Origin: Bacteroidetes bacterium UBA3022
Lineage (GTDB): Bacteria > Bacteroidota > Bacteroidia > Chitinophagales > BACL12
Assembly: GCA_002346225.1 (NCBI GenBank)
Contig: DDYY01000019.1
Location: forward strand, 1-35,125
Reading direction: 5' to 3'
DNA length: 35,125 nucleotides
Position 1 is the stretch's first letter. Every line of letters starts with the position of its first letter. This document shows, piece after piece, positions 1 to 7,165 of this stretch. The notes under the pieces were generated by a model, which had not been told where the DNA came from, made no database searches, and was given only the letters and a program-made list of their open reading frames with translations. Made by a program: the position numbers and the translations under genes.

Positions 1-2
1 GG

Positions 3-344
3 GAGACACAAGATGCCTGGATTATGAAGTTAGACGGTAATGGCCTGTGTGATACGGCCAGTTGTTTTCCGGACCTGGTGGGCATTACCCCACAGGTACT
101 AACAGGCATGCCCACACCACGCATCTTCCCCAACCCGGCCAGCGATTACCTCACCATACAAAACAGCGTAGGTGATGCCCTGACATGGACGTTTTATAAC
201 CAGCTGGGTCAGGTTGTTTTGCAAACTTCATCAAACGGACAAATTTCAATAATTGATATTAATCAACTGCAGGGAGGTGGCTATATTGTCCGCGCAACAG
301 ATTCAAAAGGAATAAGGTTTGCAGGATATTTGCTGATTGAATAA
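3..344 (+). CDS. T9SS cargo protein, C-terminal fragment (5' end outside window)
   Basis: The reading frame is open to the left edge of the window, so only the last 113 codons are present. The first visible residues (DAWIMKLDGNG) look like the end of an SBBP/propeller-type repeat in which a residue run ending in K-L-D is followed by glycine. From about residue 40 of the visible part there is a type A T9SS sorting domain: a PNPASDYLTIQ strand, a YNQLGQVV strand, then GGGYIVRA and a final hydrophobic strand. Such domains direct proteins through the outer membrane by the type IX system, where they are cleaved and usually attached to the surface. A terminator-like hairpin follows the stop codon. 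The rest of the protein and its function cannot be told from this fragment. Confidence 0.85.
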   Translation, partial: ETQDAWIMKLDGNGLCDTASCFPDLVGITPQVLTGMPTPRIFPNPASDYLTIQNSVGDALTWTFYNQLGQVVLQTSSNGQISIIDINQLQGGGYIVRATDSKGIRFAGYLLIE

Positions 345-347
345 ACG

Positions 348-398
348 AAAGCCCGTTTCATATTGTCCGCGGTTGCTGTCATCACCAACGGGTTTTTT
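348..398 (+). terminator. Probable rho-independent terminator after the first cargo gene
   Basis: Bases 348-357 (AAAGCCCGTT) pair with 387-396 (AACGGGTTTT) through ten pairs with one G-T wobble, and the 3' arm runs into six T residues at 393-398. The loop is long (29 nt), which weakens the call, but its place 4 nt after the stop codon fits. Confidence 0.55.
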
Positions 399-448
399 CT
401 ACTAACCCGGTATCCCCTTTAGTCAATGCCAAACCCATTAACTAGCAA

Positions 449-501
449 GTCAATGTCAATGTCAATGTCAACGTCAAAGTCAACATCATCGTCAATGTCA
501 T
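449..501 (+). repeat. Degenerate hexanucleotide tandem repeat (GTCAAT-like)
   Basis: GTCAAT, GTCAAC and GTCAAA units run in tandem with a few divergent copies near the end. The array lies between the terminator of the first cargo gene and the promoter at 521-551. It is not inside a gene. A change in copy number would alter the spacing upstream of that promoter. Confidence 0.75.
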
Positions 502-520
502 GTTAATTTTCCCACCCGCC

Positions 521-551
521 TTGCCCTTCCCGGCTTTTTGCGGTAAATTCG
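521..551 (+). promoter_or_regulatory. Bacteroidota-type promoter of cargo unit 1
   Basis: TTG at 521-523 and TAAATTCG at 544-551 are separated by 20 nt. This fits the Bacteroidota -33/-7 pattern TTG...TAnnTTTG with one mismatch. The ATG at 569 lies 17 nt downstream. The same arrangement and spacing precede cargo unit 2, which supports the call. Confidence 0.65.
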
Positions 552-568
552 GTGTACAACAACTCCCT

Positions 569-613
569 ATGAAAAAGCAACAATCCCGTAGTACCCCCCA
601 TTTTTGTTATTAA
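569..613 (+). other. Out-of-frame signal-peptide leader of cargo unit 1
   Basis: The ATG at 569 follows the promoter closely and opens a positively charged n-region (MKKQQSRSTP), but the frame ends after 14 residues at TAA 611-613. The hydrophobic core and the Ala-Asn-Ala-Gln-Cys end of a signal peptide continue in the next frame, in the ORF that begins at 615. With five instead of six C residues at 594-599 the two parts would join into one complete signal peptide. The same leader with the same off-by-one shift is found at 2809. Confidence 0.7.
594..599 (+). repeat. Poly-C tract (C6) in the signal-peptide coding region
   Basis: Six C residues lie inside the leader that starts at 569. Tract lengths of 5 or 8 would be in frame with the downstream ORF; 6 is not. 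The paralogous leader at 2809 differs mainly by having nine C at the same place, so this tract has changed length between copies. Confidence 0.8.
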
Positions 614-614
614 C

Positions 615-893
615 TTGTTGATAATTAGCATGTTATTACTGAATATTACCGCCAACGCCCAATGTGATTGCGATCCTGTTTCCTCAGGCACCACCACTTC
701 AGGAGGTGATCTTCAAGATGATGATCAGATTAGTATCTGGACATTATTTGGTGCCCAGGTGCTCTCCATATCTGTGCCGGTTGATACAGACCTGCAAAGT
801 GTCAATATTCAGGAAATAGAAGCAGGGTCCTTTGTGGTAAAAGTAAGTCGAGAAGGACTTACTCTATTTTCCACTCTGTTCATTAAGCTATAA
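615..893 (+). CDS. Miniature T9SS-type protein: signal peptide joined almost directly to half a sorting domain
   Basis: As sequenced, the frame opens with TTG at 615 (next ATG at 630) and encodes about 92 residues. The first 17 are the hydrophobic core and cleavage region of a signal peptide (LLLNITANAQC). A short linker rich in Cys, Thr, Ser and Asp follows (about residues 17-38). The rest resembles the second half of a type A sorting domain: a SIWTLFGAQVLSI strand, then the AGSFVVKVSREG turn and a final hydrophobic strand. The usual PNP-containing first strand is missing, and there is no cargo body. The paralogue at 2858 has the same leader but 887 residues, so this looks like an internally deleted copy. 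The intended start is probably the ATG at 569, cut off by the poly-C frameshift. The stop is 13 nt before the next gene, so the two are probably co-transcribed. It may be a remnant rather than a working protein. Confidence 0.55.
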   Translation: MLIISMLLLNITANAQCDCDPVSSGTTTSGGDLQDDDQISIWTLFGAQVLSISVPVDTDLQSVNIQEIEAGSFVVKVSREGLTLFSTLFIKL

Positions 894-906
894 TTCTCCT
901 CCTCCT

Positions 907-2424
907 ATGAAGTCATATGTAGCTATATCAATAGTGCTTCTTTGCGTTTGCATAAGGCTTGAAGCGCAGAATCAAATGAGCAACTGGTTCTTTTCTGATT
1001 CAATTCACATTAAATTTTCTGAGGATACGATTGAAGTGGGGTCATTACCGGTTTATCTATCGGATTTAACGGAATCAACAAACCGAAACTATACTATCCT
1101 TTCGGACACTTCAGGTGAAATTATTTTGTATAAAGATTCTTATTTTATTTATAATAATATCGGTAATGTCTTAAACGAAGATTTATTTTTATTTTCTTCA
1201 CCACTATCCAATGCATCGGTTATTATTCCTGTGCATGGTTCTTCAATTGTATTATTACTAAATTGGGATCATTTAACCGGTCGAATAAGTTATTGGCAGG
1301 CAGAATTGAATGAGAGCGAGGGTGTTTATAATGTAAATTATGATAGCTGTAATACTTATCTGGATTTAGATTCTACAAAAGCGTATAGGTTAAATCTAAT
1401 GACAGTAAAACATGGTAACGGAGAAGACTGGTGGGTTATTAGTAGAATTCATGCACTAATAGATTCACTTCAACCGTTTTCAGTTAGAATGCTTAATGGG
1501 TTGGAGTTTGAGAATCCTGTTTACTACTATACTGATTCTACATTAGACTCAAAATACTTTCAAGGCAATCAGTTAGTTTTCAATGAAGAAGGAACCCAGT
1601 TTGCAGTACAAAATAGTAAGAAGGTACGTATATATAATTTTGATCGCTGCACAGGAGTGATAATTCCGGAGTGCTTGATTGATACGTTAGAGGGATTTGC
1701 CATCACAAGCATAGCCTACAGTAAAAGTGGAGATTATTTATACGTTGCTACAGACGGGCATCATGCAGAGAATCTGGATTATGTAAGCAGAATATGGCAG
1801 TTTGACATTGCCTCTTCAGGTAGTTGCGAGGAATGGGAAGAAAGTATGCAATTAGTTTATGAAGAATCAGCACCATACGATTACTGGAGTATTAACAGCA
1901 TGTTGCTGGAGCGTATATCTGGTAGAATTTATTTCAGTGTTGTAAGGAGATACATGGTTTTAGGAGATGATACTATTACGGGGCCTCAAAACTTACATTT
2001 ACATGCAATTATGGAACCCAACCTACCAGGTGAATTATGCAATGTGCAAGAGAATATACTCTATTTGGATGGAATGTTTGTATCAAAGGAAGGCCTCCCC
2101 AACATGCCTAACTACGCCTTGGGTCCATTAGAAGGCAGCCCCTGTGATACCTTGAATGAAACTAATTCTGTTGCAGAAGTAACAACCCTTCCCTTCAAAG
2201 CCTACCCCAACCCGGTGCAGGATTATTTGTACATAGACAACCCGCTGCAAACCGAATGTCAGGCTGTAGTGTACAATGCCATGGGGGAGGAGGTGGAGCG
2301 GCTTATAGTGCAGCCTGGCGGGCAAACGGTCAGTACCACCAACTGGCCAACGGGTATTTACCAATTGATTGTACAACAAGAAAATAGTAATATATGGAAA
2401 CAGTCGGTGGTGAAAATGGAGTAG
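907..2424 (+). CDS. T9SS cargo protein with WD40/propeller-like body
   Basis: The 505-residue product starts with a clear signal peptide (charged start, IVLLCVCI core, EAQ cleavage region). The body resembles a widespread Bacteroidota family that begins N-W-F/Y-F and contains 'KHGNGEDWWVI', 'VRIYNFDRCTG' and 'IAYSKSGDYLYVAT' motifs. These appear here at roughly residues 158-170, 238-250 and 265-280, and a beta-propeller fold is likely. The last 80 or so residues are a type A T9SS sorting domain (YPNPVQDYLYIDN, VVYNAMGEEV, WPTGIYQLIVQQ). It is paralogous to the gene at 5528 and is the second gene of cargo unit 1. The body is visibly AT-rich, while the sorting-domain part (from about 2186) is richer in GC and shares 67 identical bases with the 5528 gene. 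Function beyond surface export is unknown. Confidence 0.88.
   Translation: MKSYVAISIVLLCVCIRLEAQNQMSNWFFSDSIHIKFSEDTIEVGSLPVYLSDLTESTNRNYTILSDTSGEIILYKDSYFIYNNIGNVLNEDLFLFSSPLSNASVIIPVHGSSIVLLLNWDHLTGRISYWQAELNESEGVYNVNYDSCNTYLDLDSTKAYRLNLMTVKHGNGEDWWVISRIHALIDSLQPFSVRMLNGLEFENPVYYYTDSTLDSKYFQGNQLVFNEEGTQFAVQNSKKVRIYNFDRCTGVIIPECLIDTLEGFAITSIAYSKSGDYLYVATDGHHAENLDYVSRIWQFDIASSGSCEEWEESMQLVYEESAPYDYWSINSMLLERISGRIYFSVVRRYMVLGDDTITGPQNLHLHAIMEPNLPGELCNVQENILYLDGMFVSKEGLPNMPNYALGPLEGSPCDTLNETNSVAEVTTLPFKAYPNPVQDYLYIDNPLQTECQAVVYNAMGEEVERLIVQPGGQTVSTTNWPTGIYQLIVQQENSNIWKQSVVKME
2186..2252 (+). repeat. 67-bp sorting-domain segment identical to 6789-6855
   Basis: This stretch codes for the first strand of the T9SS sorting domain (PFKAYPNPVQDYLYIDNPLQ) and matches 6789-6855 base for base. 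The bodies of the two host genes are far more diverged, which points to recent gene conversion or cassette exchange. Confidence 0.85.
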
Positions 2425-2531
2425 GTAATGTTTGGCAATGAGTCACTCAAACGATCCGCCCCAACTACCACATCACCCACTTTAACCCAGTCTAAAACAC
2501 ATTCAGTTAATACCAATCTTCATATGAAGAA

Positions 2532-2562
2532 GTCCCCCCGGACGGGGGGCGAAGGGGGGTGA
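2532..2562 (+). repeat. C/G-run intergenic repeat, copy 1
   Basis: The element reads C6, a four-base spacer, G6, a short spacer, G6 and then TGA. The C6 and first G6 form a short inverted repeat. A near copy lies at 2680-2712 in the same gene-free stretch. C- and G-run elements of this form are common between genes in Bacteroidota. Confidence 0.75.
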
Positions 2563-2679
2563 GTTGATGTTCCATTCTTCCTCACAATGGATACGCTTGT
2601 TCGATGACCTATCCCCTCCAACCAAACCCTTAACCCAACCCAAAACAAATTAATTTAAAACAAATGTTTGTTAGAAGGC

Positions 2680-2712
2680 GTCCCCCCTTGACGGGGGGAT
2701 GAAGGGGGGTGA
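2680..2712 (+). repeat. C/G-run intergenic repeat, copy 2
   Basis: This has the same layout as 2532-2562 (C6, spacer TTGAC, G6, ATGAA, G6, TGA) with small changes only in the spacers. The gene-free stretch 2425-2761 between cargo units 1 and 2 holds these two copies and nothing else I can recognise. Confidence 0.75.
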
Positions 2713-2761
2713 CTCGGTGCTTCCAATCTGCTCCCACCCATGCTAATTGTTTGTTATCACC

Positions 2762-2792
2762 TTGACATTCTCCTCTTCAATCAGTAAATTTG
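2762..2792 (+). promoter_or_regulatory. Bacteroidota-type promoter of cargo unit 2
   Basis: TTG at 2762-2764 and a perfect TAAATTTG (TAnnTTTG) at 2785-2792 are 20 nt apart. The ATG at 2809 is 16 nt downstream, matching cargo unit 1. Confidence 0.75.
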
Positions 2793-2808
2793 GTTAAAAT
2801 ACTTCCCT

Positions 2809-2856
2809 ATGAAAAAGCAACAATCACGTAGTACCCCCCCCCATTTTTGTTATTAA
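2809..2856 (+). other. Out-of-frame signal-peptide leader of cargo unit 2
   Basis: The ATG at 2809 opens a charged n-region almost identical to the one at 569 and stops after 15 residues at TAA 2854-2856. With eight C instead of nine at 2834-2842 it would fuse in frame to the hydrophobic core and Ala-Asn-Ala-Gln-Cys cleavage region of the large protein that follows. Confidence 0.72.
2834..2842 (+). repeat. Poly-C tract (C9) in the signal-peptide coding region
   Basis: Nine consecutive C residues lie in the leader. Lengths of 5, 8 or 11 would be in frame with the 887-residue ORF; nine is one too many. A run this long is expected to slip often during replication, and is also easy to misread during sequencing. 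Confidence 0.85.
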
Positions 2857-2857
2857 C

Positions 2858-5521
2858 TTGTTGGTAACCAGCATGTTATTACTGAATTATACTGCCAACG
2901 CACAATGTAGCATTATAACCTGCAGCACACCAACTTATTCATTTTCTATGGCTACTACTTTAGGCACCAGTACTTTTACCGGCGATTGCATTGTAGTTAG
3001 TGCAGGTGTTGTGCTGACCATAGCAGGCAATGTGAACTTCAGCGGTACGCAGGTGCAAATGGGTACAGGCTCTGAGATTAGGATAGTTGCCGGAGGTTCT
3101 CTGACTATAACGGCAAGCGACCTGTATGCACCGGGCGATATGTGGAAGGGCATAGAAGTAGAAGAAGATGGCGCAGTTACAGTAAGCAACAGCCGCATCA
3201 ATGGAGCCTATGTGGTCATAGAATGCCATGCAACTGTGAGCTCCACGAGTACCGCTGTTACTTTAACCAATAACAGTTGTTTATTGAATAATGAAATTGG
3301 CGTTTTATTAGAAGCTCCCAATGCGGGATATATTAGTTTTTTGATGGAGGATACTGAAATTGGTGCGGCGTCCTTGAAGAACCCTTTGAGCGGAGAGCCG
3401 GGCGATTACGGCGTATTACTAATAGGCTCTAATGTTATTTCCGGCTTAGCCAGTTTTCAAATAGGCAATACAAGTCCTTATACCGGATCCACTACTTCCA
3501 ACTACATTCATGATGTAGCGATTGGTATCCGCTGTTATTATGCCAATGCACGGGTACAGAACTGCAGGATCAGTAATACATTGAACAGTATCTATTTGCC
3601 AACCGCTACTCCGATTATAGAAACCTTTACAAGCGGCAACATAGGCATACTGGCCACATCCGACAATAGCTCGCCCAACCTGGAAAGGAACCTACAGGTA
3701 GGCTTGAGTGTAACAGGTGCAGGTGTTTACAATAACCTGATTGATAACGTAGTGACCGACGATTTTGATGGTATTATAGCAGCGAGCCAGGTGAACACAA
3801 TAATATTGAGCAACAACATCAATGGAGGCATATTAAGTGGAGGGAACTATATACTGCGCCGTGGTATACAGCTACTATTCCCAAAATCAAGTCATACCGT
3901 CAGCAATAATTGGATAAGCGATTTTGATGCTTTTGGCATACGTATGGTAGACATAACCACCGGCACAACAGAAATAGAAAACAACATGATCACACGCAGC
4001 AACTTTCCGTCAGGCGGAGAATCACCCTACGGTATATCGGTGAATAATGCGACGCCCACGAGTTCGCATGCAGTAACTATTGAAGGTAATACCATAGAAA
4101 AAGTACAAACGGGTATTTTTCTTCGCAACCATTCGAATGCGGATATACAAGCCAACAATATGACGTACAGCAAGGGAGGTCCCGGAGGCACAGGGCATGG
4201 TGCACTGGCAGAGAACAACAGCGGCTTGTACATAGGAGATAACTATTTGGAAAGCGATTGCAGCACCTGCAGTGTAAACCGCATAGGCATGCAGGTAACA
4301 GACTGTCCGGGTGTGGATATCCACGGCAACTACCTGTACAACACTACGGTAGGCACCATGATCAGTGCCAGTGCGGTGAATGGCAACATGAACTGCAACG
4401 AGTTCCATGACTGCAGAGTGGGTGTCGGGTTGGATGATATTGATGTAAGCGTGTTTGGTGGTTTTGACTTTGGTGTATTGGAAGGAGGGTCAACTTATTA
4501 TATCAACAATGGAACGGGCATCGCATCAGACAACAGTTGGTATCCCACGACAACCGCCAACCGTGAGAGGCATTTTGGGTCAACTGATGTACCGGATCTG
4601 AACTGGAGGTACCGCGATCTGTTGTCAGATTTATCCACTTCGGCACCGGAGTATGATATACCAACCGGTTTGACCGTCCCCCCTTTGACTGACCCGGCCC
4701 AGTTCTCAGCAGTATTGACCAATACTACAGATCCGGAGTGTGGCTACCTGTTTCGAATGAGTGATCTGCTTCCAATAGAAGATGCACTGGAGTATATGGA
4801 ACAAGCCTATGCCAATGCGGGTAGTATGGTTGATGCACCGATAACTGCTTCTGAATACTACCGGCGTTGGCAGTTCTGGCAGGAAGTAAATAGCTGGGAG
4901 GGTTTGGATGCGCTGCTGTCTGATGACCTCACTGCATATCTGAACAGCATTGCAGCTTCTAATATTCCCATATTTCAGGAAATACAGGATAGTATCGCTC
5001 GGTCAAACTATGTATACGCCAATGCGCTAAACAGTTCAATTACCGCAGAGTCTCCGGTAGAAGAATTCTTGCAAACTGCCTATTCAATTTACCTGAATCA
5101 GGTGAATGAGAGCGGACGATTTAAGTTAACAGCTGAAGATAAATCCACATTGCTCGCCATGGCACAATCAGACCCGAATGAATATGGTATGGGTGTGCAT
5201 GTGGCTGCGGCTATGCTGGATACTATATTTTACAATGACTATGTGCTGGAGGAAGATATTGAGTTTGAAACTCGAAAATTCGCAGCATCAGGTATAAGCA
5301 TGTTTCCAAATCCGGTTACATCGAATTTGCAAGTTGACTTAGCAGGGACTAACAATGGTATATTGACTCTATATAATATATCAGGTGGAGTCATGTATAC
5401 GTCATCTTTGGAATCAGGTGTAAACAACATTGACTTTACATGGCTTTCAGAGGGCATGTATCTTATCAAAGTTAGATTGGACAGCGGGAGGGATAAACAG
5501 CAATTGATAATTAAGAACTAA
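2858..5521 (+). CDS. Large T9SS cargo protein with right-handed beta-helix body
   Basis: As sequenced, the frame opens with TTG at 2858 (first ATG 2873) and gives up to 887 residues. The true start is probably the ATG at 2809, presently out of frame by one C. After the signal-peptide core (LLLNYTANAQC) the protein has many parallel beta-helix-like turns such as 'NNMITRSNFP', 'IEGNTIEKVQ' and 'IQANNMTYSK' (about residues 60-560), with frequent N-x-I/x-G-x turns, as in pectate-lyase-like and NosD-like folds. A helical, charged segment follows (about 620-790). The end is a type A T9SS sorting domain (MFPNPVTSNLQVDL, LYNISGGVMY, EGMYLIKV). A surface adhesin or glycan-binding role is an inference from the fold; no catalytic residues could be assigned. 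It is the first gene of cargo unit 2, and the next gene starts 6 nt after its stop. Confidence 0.85.
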   Translation: MLVTSMLLLNYTANAQCSIITCSTPTYSFSMATTLGTSTFTGDCIVVSAGVVLTIAGNVNFSGTQVQMGTGSEIRIVAGGSLTITASDLYAPGDMWKGIEVEEDGAVTVSNSRINGAYVVIECHATVSSTSTAVTLTNNSCLLNNEIGVLLEAPNAGYISFLMEDTEIGAASLKNPLSGEPGDYGVLLIGSNVISGLASFQIGNTSPYTGSTTSNYIHDVAIGIRCYYANARVQNCRISNTLNSIYLPTATPIIETFTSGNIGILATSDNSSPNLERNLQVGLSVTGAGVYNNLIDNVVTDDFDGIIAASQVNTIILSNNINGGILSGGNYILRRGIQLLFPKSSHTVSNNWISDFDAFGIRMVDITTGTTEIENNMITRSNFPSGGESPYGISVNNATPTSSHAVTIEGNTIEKVQTGIFLRNHSNADIQANNMTYSKGGPGGTGHGALAENNSGLYIGDNYLESDCSTCSVNRIGMQVTDCPGVDIHGNYLYNTTVGTMISASAVNGNMNCNEFHDCRVGVGLDDIDVSVFGGFDFGVLEGGSTYYINNGTGIASDNSWYPTTTANRERHFGSTDVPDLNWRYRDLLSDLSTSAPEYDIPTGLTVPPLTDPAQFSAVLTNTTDPECGYLFRMSDLLPIEDALEYMEQAYANAGSMVDAPITASEYYRRWQFWQEVNSWEGLDALLSDDLTAYLNSIAASNIPIFQEIQDSIARSNYVYANALNSSITAESPVEEFLQTAYSIYLNQVNESGRFKLTAEDKSTLLAMAQSDPNEYGMGVHVAAAMLDTIFYNDYVLEEDIEFETRKFAASGISMFPNPVTSNLQVDLAGTNNGILTLYNISGGVMYTSSLESGVNNIDFTWLSEGMYLIKVRLDSGRDKQQLIIKN

Positions 5522-5527
5522 TCAGTC

Positions 5528-7027
5528 ATGTTAGTAAGGATATTACTGGCGGTAGTTTGCCTGAGCGGTTCTATGGCCAAAGGACAGAAAGAGGGGAATA
5601 ACTGGGTGTTAAGTTCTGGAGTCGGTTTAGATTTCAATACCATTCCGACAGAATTATTCTATATAGCAAGTCAGGATACCGGTATGTTTTCTGCAGTTTC
5701 AGATTCAGAAGGCGCTCTTTTGGCATATTCAAATGGATTTAATATATGGAATGGGGATGGAGAGCTGGTTACACCAGAAGGATTCGTTGAAGATATAATT
5801 AACCTTAGCTGGAATACAAGTAATTATCAATCAATACTGATTGTTAAATTGGAAAGTAGCATAAGTATTTTATATGCGAAGTATAATGTTTTTGAAAACG
5901 ATTTATATCTTGCTGAATTAGAGGAAAGTGGGCTTAATATTATCTTCCAGGATAGTTTAATAGTAGGAGATGAGGAAGGTTATTGGCAACAGAATAGGTT
6001 AATAGCAATCAAACATGGTAATGGTAGAGATTGGTGGATTGTTAATCAGGCATATTTAACTACTGACTGGCCTACGAGCGATGGCGATGCAATATATTTT
6101 TATTCTTATCTACTAGCAGAAAATTCGAGTGGCCATTTAGTCATAAATGAAGGTGATTATCTATCCAATGGATATGGATTTGAGGTTATGGGTGAAATGA
6201 TTTCATCAAATAATGGAGATTACATAGTAAAAGCCCATGGAAAGGAATTACTGCTCTATTCGTTTGACCGATGTGCCGGCCAATTGAGTTTAATGGAGGT
6301 AATTAGTGATGTTGATATGATTTCAGGATTTGGAGTTGCTTTTTCACCTGATGATAGTAAGCTGTACGTGACTACTTATTCTAGCTTTAACGGGTTAGGT
6401 TTGCCTTATTCACCATCGTCTATATTGCAGTATTGTTTAGATTGTGGTATGGATATCGCATCTACCAAAGATACCATCTACCAATTTCCAACAAAGAACT
6501 TCCAATTCTATGGTATGAAATTAGGTCCTGATGGTAAAATATATTTGACAGCGGGCAAAATTGATTTAGGTGTGGATGATCCCCTATCAGACTACCAAAC
6601 ACACTTTTGGGTCATCAACCATCCGGACAGTCTGGGTGCTGCCTGTGACCTGGATACCGCCAGTATTTCAAGTGGCGGGCGAGACCTGTCATCTTCTTTT
6701 CCCAACATACCTAACTATCAGTTAGGCTCATGGCGGGGCAGCCCCTGTGATACCTTAGACGATACCAACCCTGTTGCTGAATTAACATCCCTTCCCTTCA
6801 AAGCCTACCCCAACCCGGTGCAGGATTATTTGTACATAGACAACCCGCTGCAAACAACCTGTCAGGCAGTGGTGTACAATGCGATGGGGCAGGAAGTGGA
6901 GCGTTTTGACCTGGAACAGGCCGGGCAAACAGTCAGTACCACTTCCTGGCCAACGGGTTTTTACCAATTGATCATACAACAGCACAATCATATAGTATGG
7001 AGACAGTCGGTGGTGAAGATGGAGTAG
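5528..7027 (+). CDS. T9SS cargo protein with WD40/propeller-like body (paralogue of the 907 gene)
   Basis: The 499-residue product has a normal in-frame signal peptide (ILLAVVCLSGSMAKGQ). It then follows the Bacteroidota family pattern 'NNWVLSSGVGLDFNT', 'SDSEGALLAYSNGFNIWN' and 'IKHGNGRDWWIV' (about residues 158-169), with 'LLLYSFDRCAGQLS' and 'VAFSPDDSKLYVT' further on. A beta-propeller fold is likely. The C-terminus is a type A T9SS sorting domain (AYPNPVQDYLYIDN, VVYNAMGQEV, WPTGFYQLIIQQ). It begins 6 nt after the beta-helix gene and is probably co-transcribed with it. Bases 6789-6855 are identical to 2186-2252. The exact ligand or role is not known. Confidence 0.9.
   Translation: MLVRILLAVVCLSGSMAKGQKEGNNWVLSSGVGLDFNTIPTELFYIASQDTGMFSAVSDSEGALLAYSNGFNIWNGDGELVTPEGFVEDIINLSWNTSNYQSILIVKLESSISILYAKYNVFENDLYLAELEESGLNIIFQDSLIVGDEEGYWQQNRLIAIKHGNGRDWWIVNQAYLTTDWPTSDGDAIYFYSYLLAENSSGHLVINEGDYLSNGYGFEVMGEMISSNNGDYIVKAHGKELLLYSFDRCAGQLSLMEVISDVDMISGFGVAFSPDDSKLYVTTYSSFNGLGLPYSPSSILQYCLDCGMDIASTKDTIYQFPTKNFQFYGMKLGPDGKIYLTAGKIDLGVDDPLSDYQTHFWVINHPDSLGAACDLDTASISSGGRDLSSSFPNIPNYQLGSWRGSPCDTLDDTNPVAELTSLPFKAYPNPVQDYLYIDNPLQTTCQAVVYNAMGQEVERFDLEQAGQTVSTTSWPTGFYQLIIQQHNHIVWRQSVVKME
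6789..6855 (+). repeat. 67-bp sorting-domain segment identical to 2186-2252
   Basis: This is the second copy of the identical stretch that codes for the start of the T9SS sorting domain. Identity falls off on both sides. Confidence 0.85.
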
Positions 7028-7165
7028 CCTAAAGCATGCCTGATGGGTAAAAGGAGGCCCATAACAGGTTGCTAATTTTTGTAAGATATACACTCAGGTG
7101 AATACCGACTACTTGCAACTTGTTGAAATTATTTTCGATAGTCATCATCTTCTTACCTTTAGCAG

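Noticed and set aside
449..501. Hexamer array as a protein-coding repeat
   Set aside because: No frame through it has a plausible start and product; it lies between a terminator and a promoter.
2532..2712. CRISPR array or insertion-sequence ends
   Set aside because: There are only two copies, spaced 148 bp apart with no third, and no transposase or cas gene is near.
7130..7137. TATTTTCG as a promoter for the START-like gene
   Set aside because: The nearest TTG is only 14 nt upstream, too close for the -33/-7 pattern, and the match to TAnnTTTG is imperfect.
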